A stretch of 64,000 nucleotides of DNA from positions 1-64,000 of the forward strand of contig CAAGCF010000036.1 in assembly GCA_900768265.1 (NCBI GenBank), read 5' to 3'. The notes under the pieces are model-generated. The model saw nothing but the letters and a program-made list of their open reading frames with translations, did not search any database and had not been told where the DNA came from. This document shows, in pieces, positions 17,480-26,009 of this stretch (its first letter is position 1; the number at the start of each line of letters is the position of its first letter). Made by a program: the position numbers and the translations under genes. The stretch is from an uncultured Collinsella sp. Its GTDB lineage: Bacteria > Actinomycetota > Coriobacteriia > Coriobacteriales > Coriobacteriaceae.

Positions 17480-17601
17480 GGATGTCCTTTCGAATGGAAG
17501 GGCGATCGGGCATATCGGATAACCTGCCCGAACGATACGATCCGAACCATTGTACGCGATGCACCATGTCTCGCACGCGCCGTCACCTGCAAACGTTACC
17601 G

Positions 17602-18735
17602 CTATTTCCAAACGCGCTCGGCAACGCGCTTGACCAGCGCGATCTTTGCCCATTGCTCATCCTCGGTCAGCTTGTTGCCAATCTCGCAGCTGGCAAAGCC
17701 GCACTGGGGCGACAGATACAGGTTCTCGAGCGGAACATACTGGGCGGCCCCGCGGATGCGCTCAACGATAGCGTCCTCATCCTCGAGCTCCGCAGCCTTG
17801 GTGGTCACCAGGCCCAACACGACCTTCTTGCCGGGGGCAACATACTTCAGCGGCTCAAAGCCACCGGCACGCGGCGTATCGAACTCAAGGTAAAACGCAT
17901 CGACGTTCTCGTGTGCGAACAGGTACGGCGCGATGGGGTCATAGCCGCCCTCGAAGGCATAGGTGGAGTGGTAATTACCACGGCACACATGCGTGTTGAT
18001 GACCAGGTCGTCGGGCTTGCCCTCGATGGCGGCGTTGTTGAGCGCCACGCCCAGCTCGGACACCTTTTGCAGGTCGACCGGGCTCATACCAGTCTTTGCC
18101 ACAAAGTCGGTATCGCAATAGATGCCCCAGGTGCAGTCATCAAATTGAACGTTGCGGCATCCTGCGGCATACAGGTCGGCAATCACGGTGCGGTATGCCG
18201 CCGCGATGGCGTCGGCGAGCTCTTCGTCGGTCTTATAGACAGCGCGCAGGCTCTCCTGCTGGCCATCGCAGCGGTCGAGCGTGACTTCGGAGAACGTCTG
18301 GATCGGCGCCGGAATGGTTTGTCGCGCGACCTGGCCCTCCCCCTCGAGCGCCTTGACAAATTTAAAGTGCTCGACGAACGGATGATTCTCGCCGCTAATG
18401 GGACCAGTTACCACGGCGGTGTCGGCGGTAGTCTCCTCATCGTGGAACATATAGCCCGTACGCGAGGTGCGACGCTCGACGCCGTTCAGCCCCCACATAA
18501 AATCGAGGTGCCAATAGCTGCGGCGAAACTCGCCATCGGTGATGACCTGCAGGCCGGCGGCCTTTTGCTTTGCCACCAAATCGCGAATGGCATCGTCCTC
18601 GACGGCCTTAAGCCCCTCGGCATCAAGCGTGCCTGCCGCATAGGCAGCGCGGGCATCCTTTACGGCCTGCGGACGAAGAAAGCTGCCGACGATATCAGCG
18701 CGAAACGGCGCGTTCAGCGTGGTTAAAGCACTCAT
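17602..18735 (-). CDS. MetE-like methionine synthase, YxjG/YxjH type
   Basis: 377 residues from the ATG at 18735, with AGGGAG upstream. It matches the C-terminal catalytic half of cobalamin-independent methionine synthase rather than the full 750-residue MetE. Seen are ADIVGSFLRP near the start, DGEFRRSYWHLDF, QFDDCTWG, NTHVCRGNY (zinc ligands His and Cys) and PQCGFASC (zinc Cys). Such short forms move a methyl group to homocysteine or a related thiol; the donor is not known. No S-box riboswitch was seen upstream; a 14-bp palindrome lies in the promoter region instead. Confidence 0.85.
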   Translation of the reverse strand: MSALTTLNAPFRADIVGSFLRPQAVKDARAAYAAGTLDAEGLKAVEDDAIRDLVAKQKAAGLQVITDGEFRRSYWHLDFMWGLNGVERRTSRTGYMFHDEETTADTAVVTGPISGENHPFVEHFKFVKALEGEGQVARQTIPAPIQTFSEVTLDRCDGQQESLRAVYKTDEELADAIAAAYRTVIADLYAAGCRNVQFDDCTWGIYCDTDFVAKTGMSPVDLQKVSELGVALNNAAIEGKPDDLVINTHVCRGNYHSTYAFEGGYDPIAPYLFAHENVDAFYLEFDTPRAGGFEPLKYVAPGKKVVLGLVTTKAAELEDEDAIVERIRGAAQYVPLENLYLSPQCGFASCEIGNKLTEDEQWAKIALVKRVAERVWK

Positions 18736-18988
18736 AGATATCTCCCTTTGCATTGGTTGCTTTACTGGGACAGAGTATGAGCGCTCATATGGCCATCGTA
18801 AAATATACGTTTATAACAGTTTGATATAGGAAACTTCTATATGCACACCAACGGATCGTCGAGCCAAGCTATCCCATATCCGCCAGTGCAAATAGCCATT
18901 TTCGTGCCCATATGGCACTAGCAGCTCTGCCCTATCGCCTATACGCTTAGTGGTGACCGCCAAGGCCACGCGAGAGATTGGAGCGACC
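18736..18988. promoter_or_regulatory. Divergent region between the MetE-like gene and surface protein copy 3
   Basis: This 253-base gap holds the palindrome at 18776-18789. Close to copy 3 are the words ATTTTCGTGCCC and GGCACTA, similar to ATTTTGCCCT and CGGCACTA before copies 1 and 2. This suggests a shared promoter or control site for the three surface genes. CTATACGCTT near 18942 may be the -10 box. Confidence 0.4.
18776..18789 (-). promoter_or_regulatory. Palindromic operator in the MetE-like promoter
   Basis: TATGAGCGCTCATA is a perfect 14-bp palindrome about 40 bases before the MetE-like start. On the minus strand TTTACG and CATACT flank it at promoter-like spacing of 17, so a bound regulator could block the promoter. 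The regulator is not identified. Confidence 0.45.
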
Positions 18989-20581
18989 ATGACCACGTTT
19001 ACGACCCCCACGCGCCACACCGATCGTGTTGCAGGGCTTCATTACGCCGAGGCCCCCGTGCGCCAGCGCGCCGTTCTCACCTGTGGCAGCTGGCGCCGCG
19101 TGACCCGCCGCATTGTTTGCGGCCTGACCTGCGCACTTACCGTGAGCTCGCTGCTCATGCCGAGCGTCTCGTTTGCAGCCGAGTGGGTCGAGGTCGACGG
19201 CAGCACCTATACCGCCGGTGCCACAGCTGGCGACGGCAGCACGTGGGCCTGGGACGGCGCCGACAACATGACACTCAATGGTTATAACGGCGGAGGCATC
19301 GCCGCCGGCGGCAAGCTCAACGTGAGCTACGAGGGCAACAATACGGTTGCCAACGAGTACGGCGATGGCATTTCAGTCGTAAACGGCACCAGCGAGGGCG
19401 CCGAGCTCAACATCTCCGGAACGGGCACCCTGACGGCAACCGCCGAAGGTGACGCCTTGTATTCAGTGGGCGATATGACGATCAGCGGAACAGGCGCCGT
19501 TAACGCCACGGGCGACGTCAGCGGCATACGTGCCGAAAACGACCTTTCGATCAATACAAGCGGAACCGTCACCGCCAAGGGCGCGCGCGCCGAGGGTATC
19601 CGCGCCGGCGGCGACATAACCGTAACCGGCGGCGGCACAGTCGACGCACGCTCCGAGCAGGACTGCGGCATCGTCGCCGAAGAAACCCTCACGGTATCCA
19701 ACAGCACGCTAACCGCTCAGGGATTCGGCAGCGGCATATATGCCTTCGATGGCCTGACCATTGATGCGGCGACCGTACGTGCATACGCATACGACCTAGA
19801 CAATACGAGTCCCGCCGCCATCTACACCGACGAGGGTGACATCACCATTAAAAACGGCTCGCTCGTTCACGCATATGCCGAAGGCGAAAATGCCGCTGGA
19901 ATCAGCTCGTATTATTTCCACCCTGGCGGCTCTGGTGGGCGCATCTTTATCAGCGATTCAACCGTCGAGGCCATTGCCCACTACATCAACCACGATGGAG
20001 GCAACCAGCCCTTGCCACCCATCTGCTATAGCGACTTTGTTGTAGTCGAGCCAGATGCGACTGCCCGCACGTTTGGCATCATCGCCATTACCGAGAACGG
20101 CCTAACGCCCGCGACCATCTCCATCACACGCAGCCGCGTAACAGCAGAGGGCGACACCGCCGCCATCTTAGCCGTGGTGAATAGTGCAGACGGCAGCATT
20201 GCCGGAACGATCAATATCGTCGATAGCATTATCGAAACACCCAATGGTGGACGCATTTGCGACGTGCGCTTCGTTGACACCGAACCCGCCGATGCCCCCT
20301 ACCAGCGCGGCCAGACGATCGGCACCGCCAATGATGTCATCACGGATCTGGACAGCAACGCCATCGCCAAGCGCGCCGTCATCGTTCCGGTGGAGACGCC
20401 CCCGGCAAAGCCCGAGTCGAAGCCTAAGGTAACGACCGCCGCCGCGACCATTAAGCATGTCAACGCCAAGGACACGCTCGCGGCCACGGGTGATGCTTCC
20501 ATTATGGGTGCCGTCGCCGCTGCCATTACGGGCATGGCGGCCGTCGTCGCCGGCATCTTTACCAGCCGCAAGCGCTCGTAA
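18989..20581 (+). CDS. LAATG-anchored beta-helix surface protein, copy 3
   Basis: 530 residues from the ATG at 18989 with TTGGAG upstream. Same design as copies 1 and 2 but more diverged and shorter: basic N-terminus, signal peptide ending near SFAAEW, fewer Cthe_2159-like repeats (about 70-250), a central region with shared blocks such as SRVTAEGDTAAI, a short Pro-rich linker, LAATGD, a hydrophobic stretch and RKRS. It is separated from the tandem pair by three unrelated genes, which implies an older duplication. Wall attachment by a class E sortase is an inference from LAxTG. Confidence 0.78.
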   Translation: MTTFTTPTRHTDRVAGLHYAEAPVRQRAVLTCGSWRRVTRRIVCGLTCALTVSSLLMPSVSFAAEWVEVDGSTYTAGATAGDGSTWAWDGADNMTLNGYNGGGIAAGGKLNVSYEGNNTVANEYGDGISVVNGTSEGAELNISGTGTLTATAEGDALYSVGDMTISGTGAVNATGDVSGIRAENDLSINTSGTVTAKGARAEGIRAGGDITVTGGGTVDARSEQDCGIVAEETLTVSNSTLTAQGFGSGIYAFDGLTIDAATVRAYAYDLDNTSPAAIYTDEGDITIKNGSLVHAYAEGENAAGISSYYFHPGGSGGRIFISDSTVEAIAHYINHDGGNQPLPPICYSDFVVVEPDATARTFGIIAITENGLTPATISITRSRVTAEGDTAAILAVVNSADGSIAGTINIVDSIIETPNGGRICDVRFVDTEPADAPYQRGQTIGTANDVITDLDSNAIAKRAVIVPVETPPAKPESKPKVTTAAATIKHVNAKDTLAATGDASIMGAVAAAITGMAAVVAGIFTSRKRS

Positions 20582-20633
20582 CTCCAAGTCTCGTGACGCT
20601 CGATCAATTCGGGCGCGCACCGTCCCATGGTAA

Positions 20634-20663
20634 GCGGCCGCCGGACCTCCCACCGGCGGCCGC
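20634..20663 (+). terminator. GC-rich hairpin after surface protein copy 3
   Basis: GCGGCCGCCGG and CCGGCGGCCGC form a perfect 11-bp stem with an eight-base loop. There is no clear T-tract, so terminator function is likely but not certain. Confidence 0.55.
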
Positions 20664-20724
20664 GCCTCGTTTGAACGACCCCAATTCAATTATTCGTCCA
20701 AAACAGGCGCACCCGCCCAGTCGC

Positions 20725-21744
20725 CTACAGCAATACAAACTGTTTCAGCGCGGCGCGACTCGTTATGCCCAGCTTGGCATAGGCGTTCGACAGGCGATTC
20801 TTAACCGTGCCACGCGAGATACCCATGTGGGCGGCAATCTCATCGTTGGTCCAGCCGCGACAGGCCAGCATAGCGATGGCGAACTCCGTCGTGGTCAGGC
20901 TCTCGGCAACGGTGGCGCCCGCCCCCGGATTATGCACACGACGCCAACCGCGGCTAAACCGCTCGGTAACTTTGATGATCTCCGCGAACTCCTGCGGATG
21001 GTCCTTTTTTAGGCAAGACTCCAACACGCCTTGCAAAAGCCCGTGATGCTCGCCGACGATTTCAATCAGACCGTCGGGCTGCGCAATCTGCCAGGCACGC
21101 ATAAAATGAGCGTTCGCGCGGTCAGCTTCGCGCTGGTTAATCCACCCAACGGCGGCAATCAAGTGCAAGAAGACCTCAGGGACGGGATAGCTCTCCTGCT
21201 TCATCGACAAGGCGTTCTCCGCCATACCCACGCAGCGTCCGTAATCGCCGTCGAGGTAGGCACGGTGCGCCAGCGCATAGGTTGCAAACAGGCGCAGCCC
21301 CTCGGGCAGCAGAGATGCATATAAATCGAATTCGCCGCGTGACACCGGCGAGGGAAAATGCAGCAGCACACAGGCGCTCGCCGCAAGCAGCATATATGAA
21401 GCCTGGACGCGTGGATCCTTTGTCGCCCTTTGACCCTTCCCTGTTTCCTTGAGATACGCAAGGCAGCGGCGCGCCGCCAATGCGCGATTCAGCGACAGAT
21501 TTGCATAGGCGCACAACAGGCATGCCGAAAGACGGAGCGAAAGGTCATCCGATAGTAAGTACGGCTCTGCTAGGCGTTGTGCCTCATCGGGGCAACCGCG
21601 ATAGTAGTGCGCCTCGGCACGCGCGATAACGCCATAGTCATCTTTGAGCATCACGTCGAGGGTTTTGTCGAGCGTTCCGGGCTCAAACGCCGCGCACATA
21701 AGCGGCATGGGGAAACGCCAGCTGTCGGTATATATCCGATCCAC
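20725..21744 (-). CDS. LuxR-family transcriptional regulator
   Basis: 339 residues if started at the GTG at 21744, which has GGGGAGG upstream; an ATG six codons earlier is the alternative. The C-terminal part (about 275-335, with LTTTEFAIAMLACRGWTNDEIAAH and GTVKNRLSNAYAKLGI split by a short gap) is a LuxR/GerE helix-turn-helix. The rest is alpha-helical, TPR-like in pattern, with no receiver domain. Such proteins often sense a small ligand or protein partner. The target is unknown; surface protein copy 3 is the closest convergent neighbour. Confidence 0.8.
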   Translation of the reverse strand: MDRIYTDSWRFPMPLMCAAFEPGTLDKTLDVMLKDDYGVIARAEAHYYRGCPDEAQRLAEPYLLSDDLSLRLSACLLCAYANLSLNRALAARRCLAYLKETGKGQRATKDPRVQASYMLLAASACVLLHFPSPVSRGEFDLYASLLPEGLRLFATYALAHRAYLDGDYGRCVGMAENALSMKQESYPVPEVFLHLIAAVGWINQREADRANAHFMRAWQIAQPDGLIEIVGEHHGLLQGVLESCLKKDHPQEFAEIIKVTERFSRGWRRVHNPGAGATVAESLTTTEFAIAMLACRGWTNDEIAAHMGISRGTVKNRLSNAYAKLGITSRAALKQFVLL

Positions 21745-21893
21745 GGCGACCTCCCCTCGCATAGCGGCTCACTTTGATGGTAATGCGAGGGGGCAACGGT
21801 TAATGGGACATGTGGCTCGAAATACAGCCTCATCCTGGGACGTTCGCGGTAAATCGAACGGCGCCAAGTTTAAATAGGGCGCCGCTCAAAAGG
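21745..21893. other. Intergenic region between LuxR and LysR genes
   Basis: 149 bases, both neighbours on the minus strand. It should contain the LuxR promoter and any terminator for the LysR gene. No strong hairpin with a T-tract was found. Confidence 0.35.
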
Positions 21894-22790
21894 TTAAATA
21901 TGCTGACGGATCGCGTCGATATAGGCCTGTCCGTAGCGCGTGAGCGTCGTGTTCTTGCGCGTGATGATGCCGATCTCCATGTACTCGTCTACATCGAGCG
22001 GAATCGAAATGATGCCGGGACCGTTGAGTTCGTGGCTGATCACGCCCGAACACACCGTGTAGCCGTTGAGTCCCATGGCCAGGTTGAACAGCGTCGCACG
22101 GTCGCGCACGCGAATATTCTTGCGACGCTCAAAGGTCGAGGTCAGTTCCTCGGAATAATAAAACGAGTTGTAGCTGCCCTGTTCGTAGGATAAAAACGGA
22201 TAGTCCTCGAGATCTTCGAGCGTCACGCTAGCGTGGTCCGCCAGTGGATGATCGGCGCATACAAAGACATGCGGCGTGGCGCAGAAGAGCCCTTCGAACA
22301 CGAGCTCGTTGGCCGCCAGCATGCGCTCGATAACCTCGCGGTTATGCTCGGATAAGTACAGGATGCCCAGTTCGCTTTTCATATGCGCGACGTCCTCGAT
22401 AATCTCGTGAGTCTGTTCCTCGCGCAGGGTAAAGTCATAGCGCGCGGCATCGAACTCACGGATCACATCGACAAACGCATTAACGGCAAAGGAATAATGC
22501 TGACAGCTCACACTAAAATGCGGCACCTGCTCGGATGCGCCCTTGTACTTGCCCTCGAGCAGGTCGGCCTGGTCGAGCACCTGGCGCGCGTAGCCCAAGA
22601 AGGTCTCGCCCTCCTCGGACACAATGACACCCTTGTTGGTGCGCTCAAAGATATGCACACCCATCTCGTTTTCGAGATCGCGGATCGACGCGGTAATCGA
22701 AGGCTGCGACACAAAGAGTCGGCGCGAGGCCTCGGTGATGCTGCCGCATTCCGCAACTTTGACGACATATCTGAGCTGCTGAAGCTTCAT
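21894..22790 (-). CDS. LysR-family transcriptional regulator
   Basis: 298 residues from the ATG at 22790 with GGAGGG six bases upstream. The N-terminus (MKLQQLRYVVKVAECGSITE) starts a typical winged helix, followed by a substrate-binding domain with the pattern DHPLADH and a late GLNGYTVCSG. It starts ten bases after the stop of the HAD phosphatase gene, so the two are co-transcribed. The effector and targets are unknown. Confidence 0.85.
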   Translation of the reverse strand: MKLQQLRYVVKVAECGSITEASRRLFVSQPSITASIRDLENEMGVHIFERTNKGVIVSEEGETFLGYARQVLDQADLLEGKYKGASEQVPHFSVSCQHYSFAVNAFVDVIREFDAARYDFTLREEQTHEIIEDVAHMKSELGILYLSEHNREVIERMLAANELVFEGLFCATPHVFVCADHPLADHASVTLEDLEDYPFLSYEQGSYNSFYYSEELTSTFERRKNIRVRDRATLFNLAMGLNGYTVCSGVISHELNGPGIISIPLDVDEYMEIGIITRKNTTLTRYGQAYIDAIRQHI

Positions 22791-22800
22791 AGCGCCCTCC

Positions 22801-23709
22801 CTAGACGTTCGTGACGTCGAAACCCGTCGCATCCATCTGACGCATAAACGGCGGCATCTCCCCCGTCGCAGCGCAGGCGGCAATCTGATGCAGAGCCCCG
22901 GCAACCGCATCGTCTGCTGCAGCGCCGATATGCCAGCGTGCGGCAGCCGTGACAGCCTCGTTGGCATTGGCGACTGCAACGGAGTTGGGAACGGCATCGA
23001 TCATGGGTAGATCGTTATCGGAATCACCGAATACGGCCACCTCGTCGAGCGTCAGGTCCAAAGCACGCGCCAGCTCCAGGGCGGCGCAACCCTTGTCCCA
23101 ACCTGCTGGAAGGATATCGAACAGGCGCACGCGGTTGTTGGGAAACACAAGCGAGAGCTCCGGCACCTCAGCGGCAACGCGCTCGCGTAGCTCTGCGAGC
23201 TCCTCACGCGAACGGGCACTCCAGATATTCGCCTTGTATACCGGGGCATCATCGATAACAGGACGGCACGGGGCTTCTTCGCCCTTGAGCCATGCGTTGC
23301 CGCCCGACTCCATGGCGCGACGCACGCGCTCGGGGTCGCTCGTCACGCAATAGGCATCGTTATCCCAAAAGTCGTCACCCAGGCTGTAGACCTTTAGATA
23401 GGTATCGTTGGTCTCTTGTTCGAGATAATCGGCCAGACGCATCAGAGCATCGTTGTCGGTCGCGCGCGAAGCGACCGCCTGACCGTCGACAAACATGACC
23501 TGGCCGTTGCAGAACGCACCGGTCGAAAAGCACTCAGAACGATTTTTGAACATCCAGCCCATCGCGGACGGTTGGCGACCCGAAACCGGGCCAAAGTGCA
23601 GACCAGCCGCCTGCATGGCATGAATACCCTCAATGGCGTAGTCACTGGCACCGTCATGCCCGGCTGGAATCAGCGTATCGTCCATATCGGTCAGCACAAG
23701 TTTGATCAT
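22801..23709 (-). CDS. HAD-IIB (Cof-type) phosphatase
   Basis: 302 residues. Motif I is DMDDTL at 8-13 (both aspartates present), motif II the Ser in GPVSGRQ, motif III a Lys (GWDKGC) and motif IV GDSDNDLPMID. The middle cap domain fits the Cof/YidA group, which dephosphorylates sugar phosphates and cofactors such as FMN, PLP or HMP-PP. GGGGGAC precedes the start. The substrate is unknown. It forms an operon with the LysR gene downstream. It is divergent from the TPP-riboswitch thiamine operon, and some Cof proteins act on thiamine precursors, but that link is speculative. Confidence 0.85.
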   Translation of the reverse strand: MIKLVLTDMDDTLIPAGHDGASDYAIEGIHAMQAAGLHFGPVSGRQPSAMGWMFKNRSECFSTGAFCNGQVMFVDGQAVASRATDNDALMRLADYLEQETNDTYLKVYSLGDDFWDNDAYCVTSDPERVRRAMESGGNAWLKGEEAPCRPVIDDAPVYKANIWSARSREELAELRERVAAEVPELSLVFPNNRVRLFDILPAGWDKGCAALELARALDLTLDEVAVFGDSDNDLPMIDAVPNSVAVANANEAVTAAARWHIGAAADDAVAGALHQIAACAATGEMPPFMRQMDATGFDVTNV

Positions 23710-23747
23710 AGAGTCCCCCAGTCATTTTCACCGTAACCATTGTAACG

Positions 23748-23850
23748 ACCTGCCAATAAGGGACAGGTTTATTTTGGCAGGTTTTATCTGGGAAAATGCA
23801 GCACCCCCTGCTGCCACCTGCCAAAATAAATCTGTCCCTTTTTGGCAGGT
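23748..23850. repeat. REPIN-like pair of inverted hairpins (family 2)
   Basis: Two 35-bp hairpins with arms ACCTGCCAA/TTGGCAGGT (23748-23782 and 23816-23850) lie in opposite orientation, 33 bases apart. After reversal they differ at about two positions. Each loop carries AGGGACAG and TTTATT. A single further copy is at 44485-44519. Two inverted REPs with a spacer is the layout of REPIN mobile units. Confidence 0.65.
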
Positions 23851-23876
23851 GCGTTAGTATAGGGAGCAACAGATTC

Positions 23877-23969
23877 GATGCGGGAGTGCCGGCGGTGCAA
23901 ACCACAAGGCTGAGAGAGCATAGGGCCCAATCCTTTGAACCTGTCAGTTAATGCTGGCGTAGGGAGCAT
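23877..23969 (+). ncRNA. TPP (THI-box) riboswitch
   Basis: Core motifs are present in order: CGGGAGTGCC, GGCTGAGAGAGC, CCTTTGAACCTGTCAG and TAATGCTGGCGTAGGGA. These bind thiamine pyrophosphate. It precedes thiM and the thiamine-binding and thiE genes, whose expression should fall when TPP is plentiful. Confidence 0.95.
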
Positions 23970-23980
23970 GCCGCCTTTAC

Positions 23981-24011
23981 AGGGGCGCTGTCTATGCACA
24001 GCGCCCCTTTT
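23981..24011 (+). terminator. Terminator in the TPP riboswitch expression platform
   Basis: AGGGGCGCTG pairs with CAGCGCCCCT around an eight-base loop, followed by TTTT. It lies between the riboswitch and the thiM ribosome site, so control is probably by transcription termination. Confidence 0.85.
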
Positions 24012-24033
24012 CTATGCCAAGGAGGCATGTGCA

Positions 24034-24873
24034 GTGATTGATTCGGAACAGCTTAAGCAAAATGTGGTCAAGGCCGTAGAGGAGATTCGAGCCACCAATC
24101 CGATGGCGGGCTCCATCACCAACACGGTGACGATCGACTTTGTCGCCAATGCCCAGCTCGCCGTGGGCGGTTCGGCCGCCATGGTCTATCTGCCAGACGA
24201 GGGCGAGGCGCTCGTTGCCGGCGGCGGCGCCATCTATCTCAACATGGGCACACTCTTCCCCATCTACGAGCAGACGATTCCCCGCGCGGCCAAGGCGGCA
24301 CACGATGCCGGCAAGCCCTGGGTGCTCGATCCGGTTGGCCTGGGCATCGGTAGCCTGCGCACCCAGCTGGTAAACGAGCTCAAGCAGTACAGACCCGCCA
24401 TCGTGCGCGGCAACGCCTCCGAGATTATCGCGCTCGCCGGCCTGTGGGGTCTTGAGGGCGAGGCGGCCGATCTGAGCCGCGTGCGTGGTGTCGATACCAC
24501 CGACACGGTCGATGCCGCCCGCGATGCCGCCGTGGCGCTCGCCCGCTACACCGGCGGCGCCGTAGTGGTCTCGGGCGAAGTCGACCTGATCACCGACGGC
24601 ACGACCGTGGCCAAGTCCCACGGAGGCAGCCCGCTCATGTCCAAGATCACCGGCTGCGGCTGCTCGCAGGGCGGCGTGCTGGCCGTGTACGCCTGTGCTG
24701 CCGATCCGTTTACGGCGGCAGTCTGCGGCACCGCCGTCTACAACGTGGCCGGCACGCGTGCCGCCGCTGTCGCCGATGCCCCGGCAAGCTTTAAGGTCGC
24801 CTTTATCGACGAGCTCTACCGCGCAACCGCCCAAGACATCGCCGATAACCGACTCGAGCTCGAGGAGGCATAA
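24034..24873 (+). CDS. thiM: Hydroxyethylthiazole kinase
   Basis: 279 residues from the GTG at 24034, preceded by AAGGAGG (24020-24026). It phosphorylates 4-methyl-5-(2-hydroxyethyl)thiazole for thiamine salvage. Visible family motifs are the N-terminal NTVTIDFVANAQLAVGGSAA, NMGTL, WVLDPVGLG, RGNASEI and the late ITGCGCSQGG that holds the catalytic Cys region. It is first in a TPP-controlled operon with a thiamine-binding protein and thiE. ThiD, which makes the pyrimidine partner, is not in this window. Confidence 0.93.
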   Translation: MIDSEQLKQNVVKAVEEIRATNPMAGSITNTVTIDFVANAQLAVGGSAAMVYLPDEGEALVAGGGAIYLNMGTLFPIYEQTIPRAAKAAHDAGKPWVLDPVGLGIGSLRTQLVNELKQYRPAIVRGNASEIIALAGLWGLEGEAADLSRVRGVDTTDTVDAARDAAVALARYTGGAVVVSGEVDLITDGTTVAKSHGGSPLMSKITGCGCSQGGVLAVYACAADPFTAAVCGTAVYNVAGTRAAAVADAPASFKVAFIDELYRATAQDIADNRLELEEA

Positions 24874-24876
24874 GCC

Positions 24877-25218
24877 ATGTCCGAACCCGCAACCAACGCC
24901 GGCATGAACACGCTCGTCGCCGTGGCCATCGCCCCGTGCGGCACCGGCGATGAGCTGTCCGCCGAGGTCGCCGAGGTCGTGCGCGTCATTCGCGAGAGCG
25001 GCCTTCCCAACCGTACCACCTCGATGTTCACCGAGATCGAGGGCGACTGGGACGAGGTCATGCAGGTCGTGCGCGACGCAACCTTTGTGTTAGCGAGCAA
25101 GGGCATCCGCACCGAAGTCGTGCTCAAAGCCGATATTCGACCCGGATTTACCGACACCATGACCGGCAAACTCGAGCGCATGGAAGCACAGATCAAGAAA
25201 CAGGAGGAAGCACGATGA
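24877..25218 (+). CDS. Thiamine-binding protein, MTH1187/YkoF-like
   Basis: 113 residues; the start is three bases after the thiM stop, with GAGGAGG inside the end of thiM. The sequence fits the small ferredoxin-like MTH1187/UPF0045 family (LVAVAIAPCGTGD and a central TEIEGDWDEVMQVV). Family members bind thiamine or its precursors and lie in thiamine operons. Its last bases overlap the thiE start by ATGA, so translation is coupled. A carrier or sensor role in thiamine salvage is an inference. Confidence 0.85.
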   Translation: MSEPATNAGMNTLVAVAIAPCGTGDELSAEVAEVVRVIRESGLPNRTTSMFTEIEGDWDEVMQVVRDATFVLASKGIRTEVVLKADIRPGFTDTMTGKLERMEAQIKKQEEAR

Positions 25219-25910
25219 GCATCCGCGACAACCTTGATATCTCGGCCTATCTGGTACTCGGTCCCGAAAACACGCTCGGGCGCCCCGTGGGCGATGTAGT
25301 GGCCCAGGCACTCGACGCCGGCTTTACCTGCATCCAGGTGCGCTCCAAGGTGGCAAGTGCCCGCGAGATCATCGCGCTGACCGACGACGCCGCGCAGGCT
25401 ATCGCTCAGGCCGGCAAGACCGGTCAGGTCGCCTTGCTGATCGACGACCGCCTTGACTGCGTGCTCGCCGCGCGCGAGCAGGGCATCGCTGTCGACGGCG
25501 TGCACGTGGGTCAGAGCGACATCCCCGTCGAGGTCTGTCGCAAGCTGCTGGGCCCCGATGCCATCGTGGGTCTTTCGGCCCGTTGCGAGGAGATGCTCGA
25601 GTACGTCAAGACCGCCGACATGAGCCTGGTCGACTACCTGGGCATAGGCCCGCTCCACGAGACCGAGACCAAGCGCGATTGCGGACGCGCGGCCGACGGT
25701 TCCATCATCACCAAGAGCTTTGAGGACCTGGCAGCCCTCCATGCGGCAAGCCCCGTACCCATCGTGGTGGGCGGCGGCGTCAAGACGGCCGATCTGCCGC
25801 AGCTCAAGGCCACCGGCGTCGACGGCTTCTTTGTGGTGAGCGCCGTCTGCGGTGCCGACGACCCCCACGCCGCAGCCAAGGAGCTCGTCGACACCTGGCA
25901 GCAGGCATAA
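25215..25910 (+). CDS. thiE: Thiamine phosphate synthase
   Basis: 231 residues, TIM-barrel. It joins HMP-PP and thiazole phosphate to thiamine phosphate. Motifs seen are IQVRSK, LLIDDRLD, DGVHVGQSD, GLSAR, YLGIGPLHET and the phosphate loop PIVVGGGV. It shares ATGA with the preceding gene. Together with thiM it forms a salvage route under the TPP riboswitch. Confidence 0.93.
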   Translation: MSIRDNLDISAYLVLGPENTLGRPVGDVVAQALDAGFTCIQVRSKVASAREIIALTDDAAQAIAQAGKTGQVALLIDDRLDCVLAAREQGIAVDGVHVGQSDIPVEVCRKLLGPDAIVGLSARCEEMLEYVKTADMSLVDYLGIGPLHETETKRDCGRAADGSIITKSFEDLAALHAASPVPIVVGGGVKTADLPQLKATGVDGFFVVSAVCGADDPHAAAKELVDTWQQA

Positions 25911-25952
25911 GCATAAGCCGTGCAGCCGATTCGCAGCTTCATATCTTCAGCA

Positions 25953-26002
25953 ATGGAAAGCGCATCCCAGTTTGGACCTCCATTCCGGGATGCGCTTTCC
26001 AT
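25953..26002. terminator. Strong bidirectional terminator between thiE and patatin
   Basis: ATGGAAAGCGCATCCC (25953-25968) pairs perfectly with GGGATGCGCTTTCCAT (25987-26002). It lies between two convergent genes and should stop both. Confidence 0.8.
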
Positions 26003-26009
26003 CGCCGCT

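Noticed and set aside
17482..18726. A 414-codon open frame opposite the MetE-like gene
   Set aside because: It is antisense to a gene with clear zinc-site motifs and has no ribosome site.
18736..18988. S-box (SAM) riboswitch before the MetE-like gene
   Set aside because: The region is too short of paired elements and lacks the core motifs; only a short palindrome is found.
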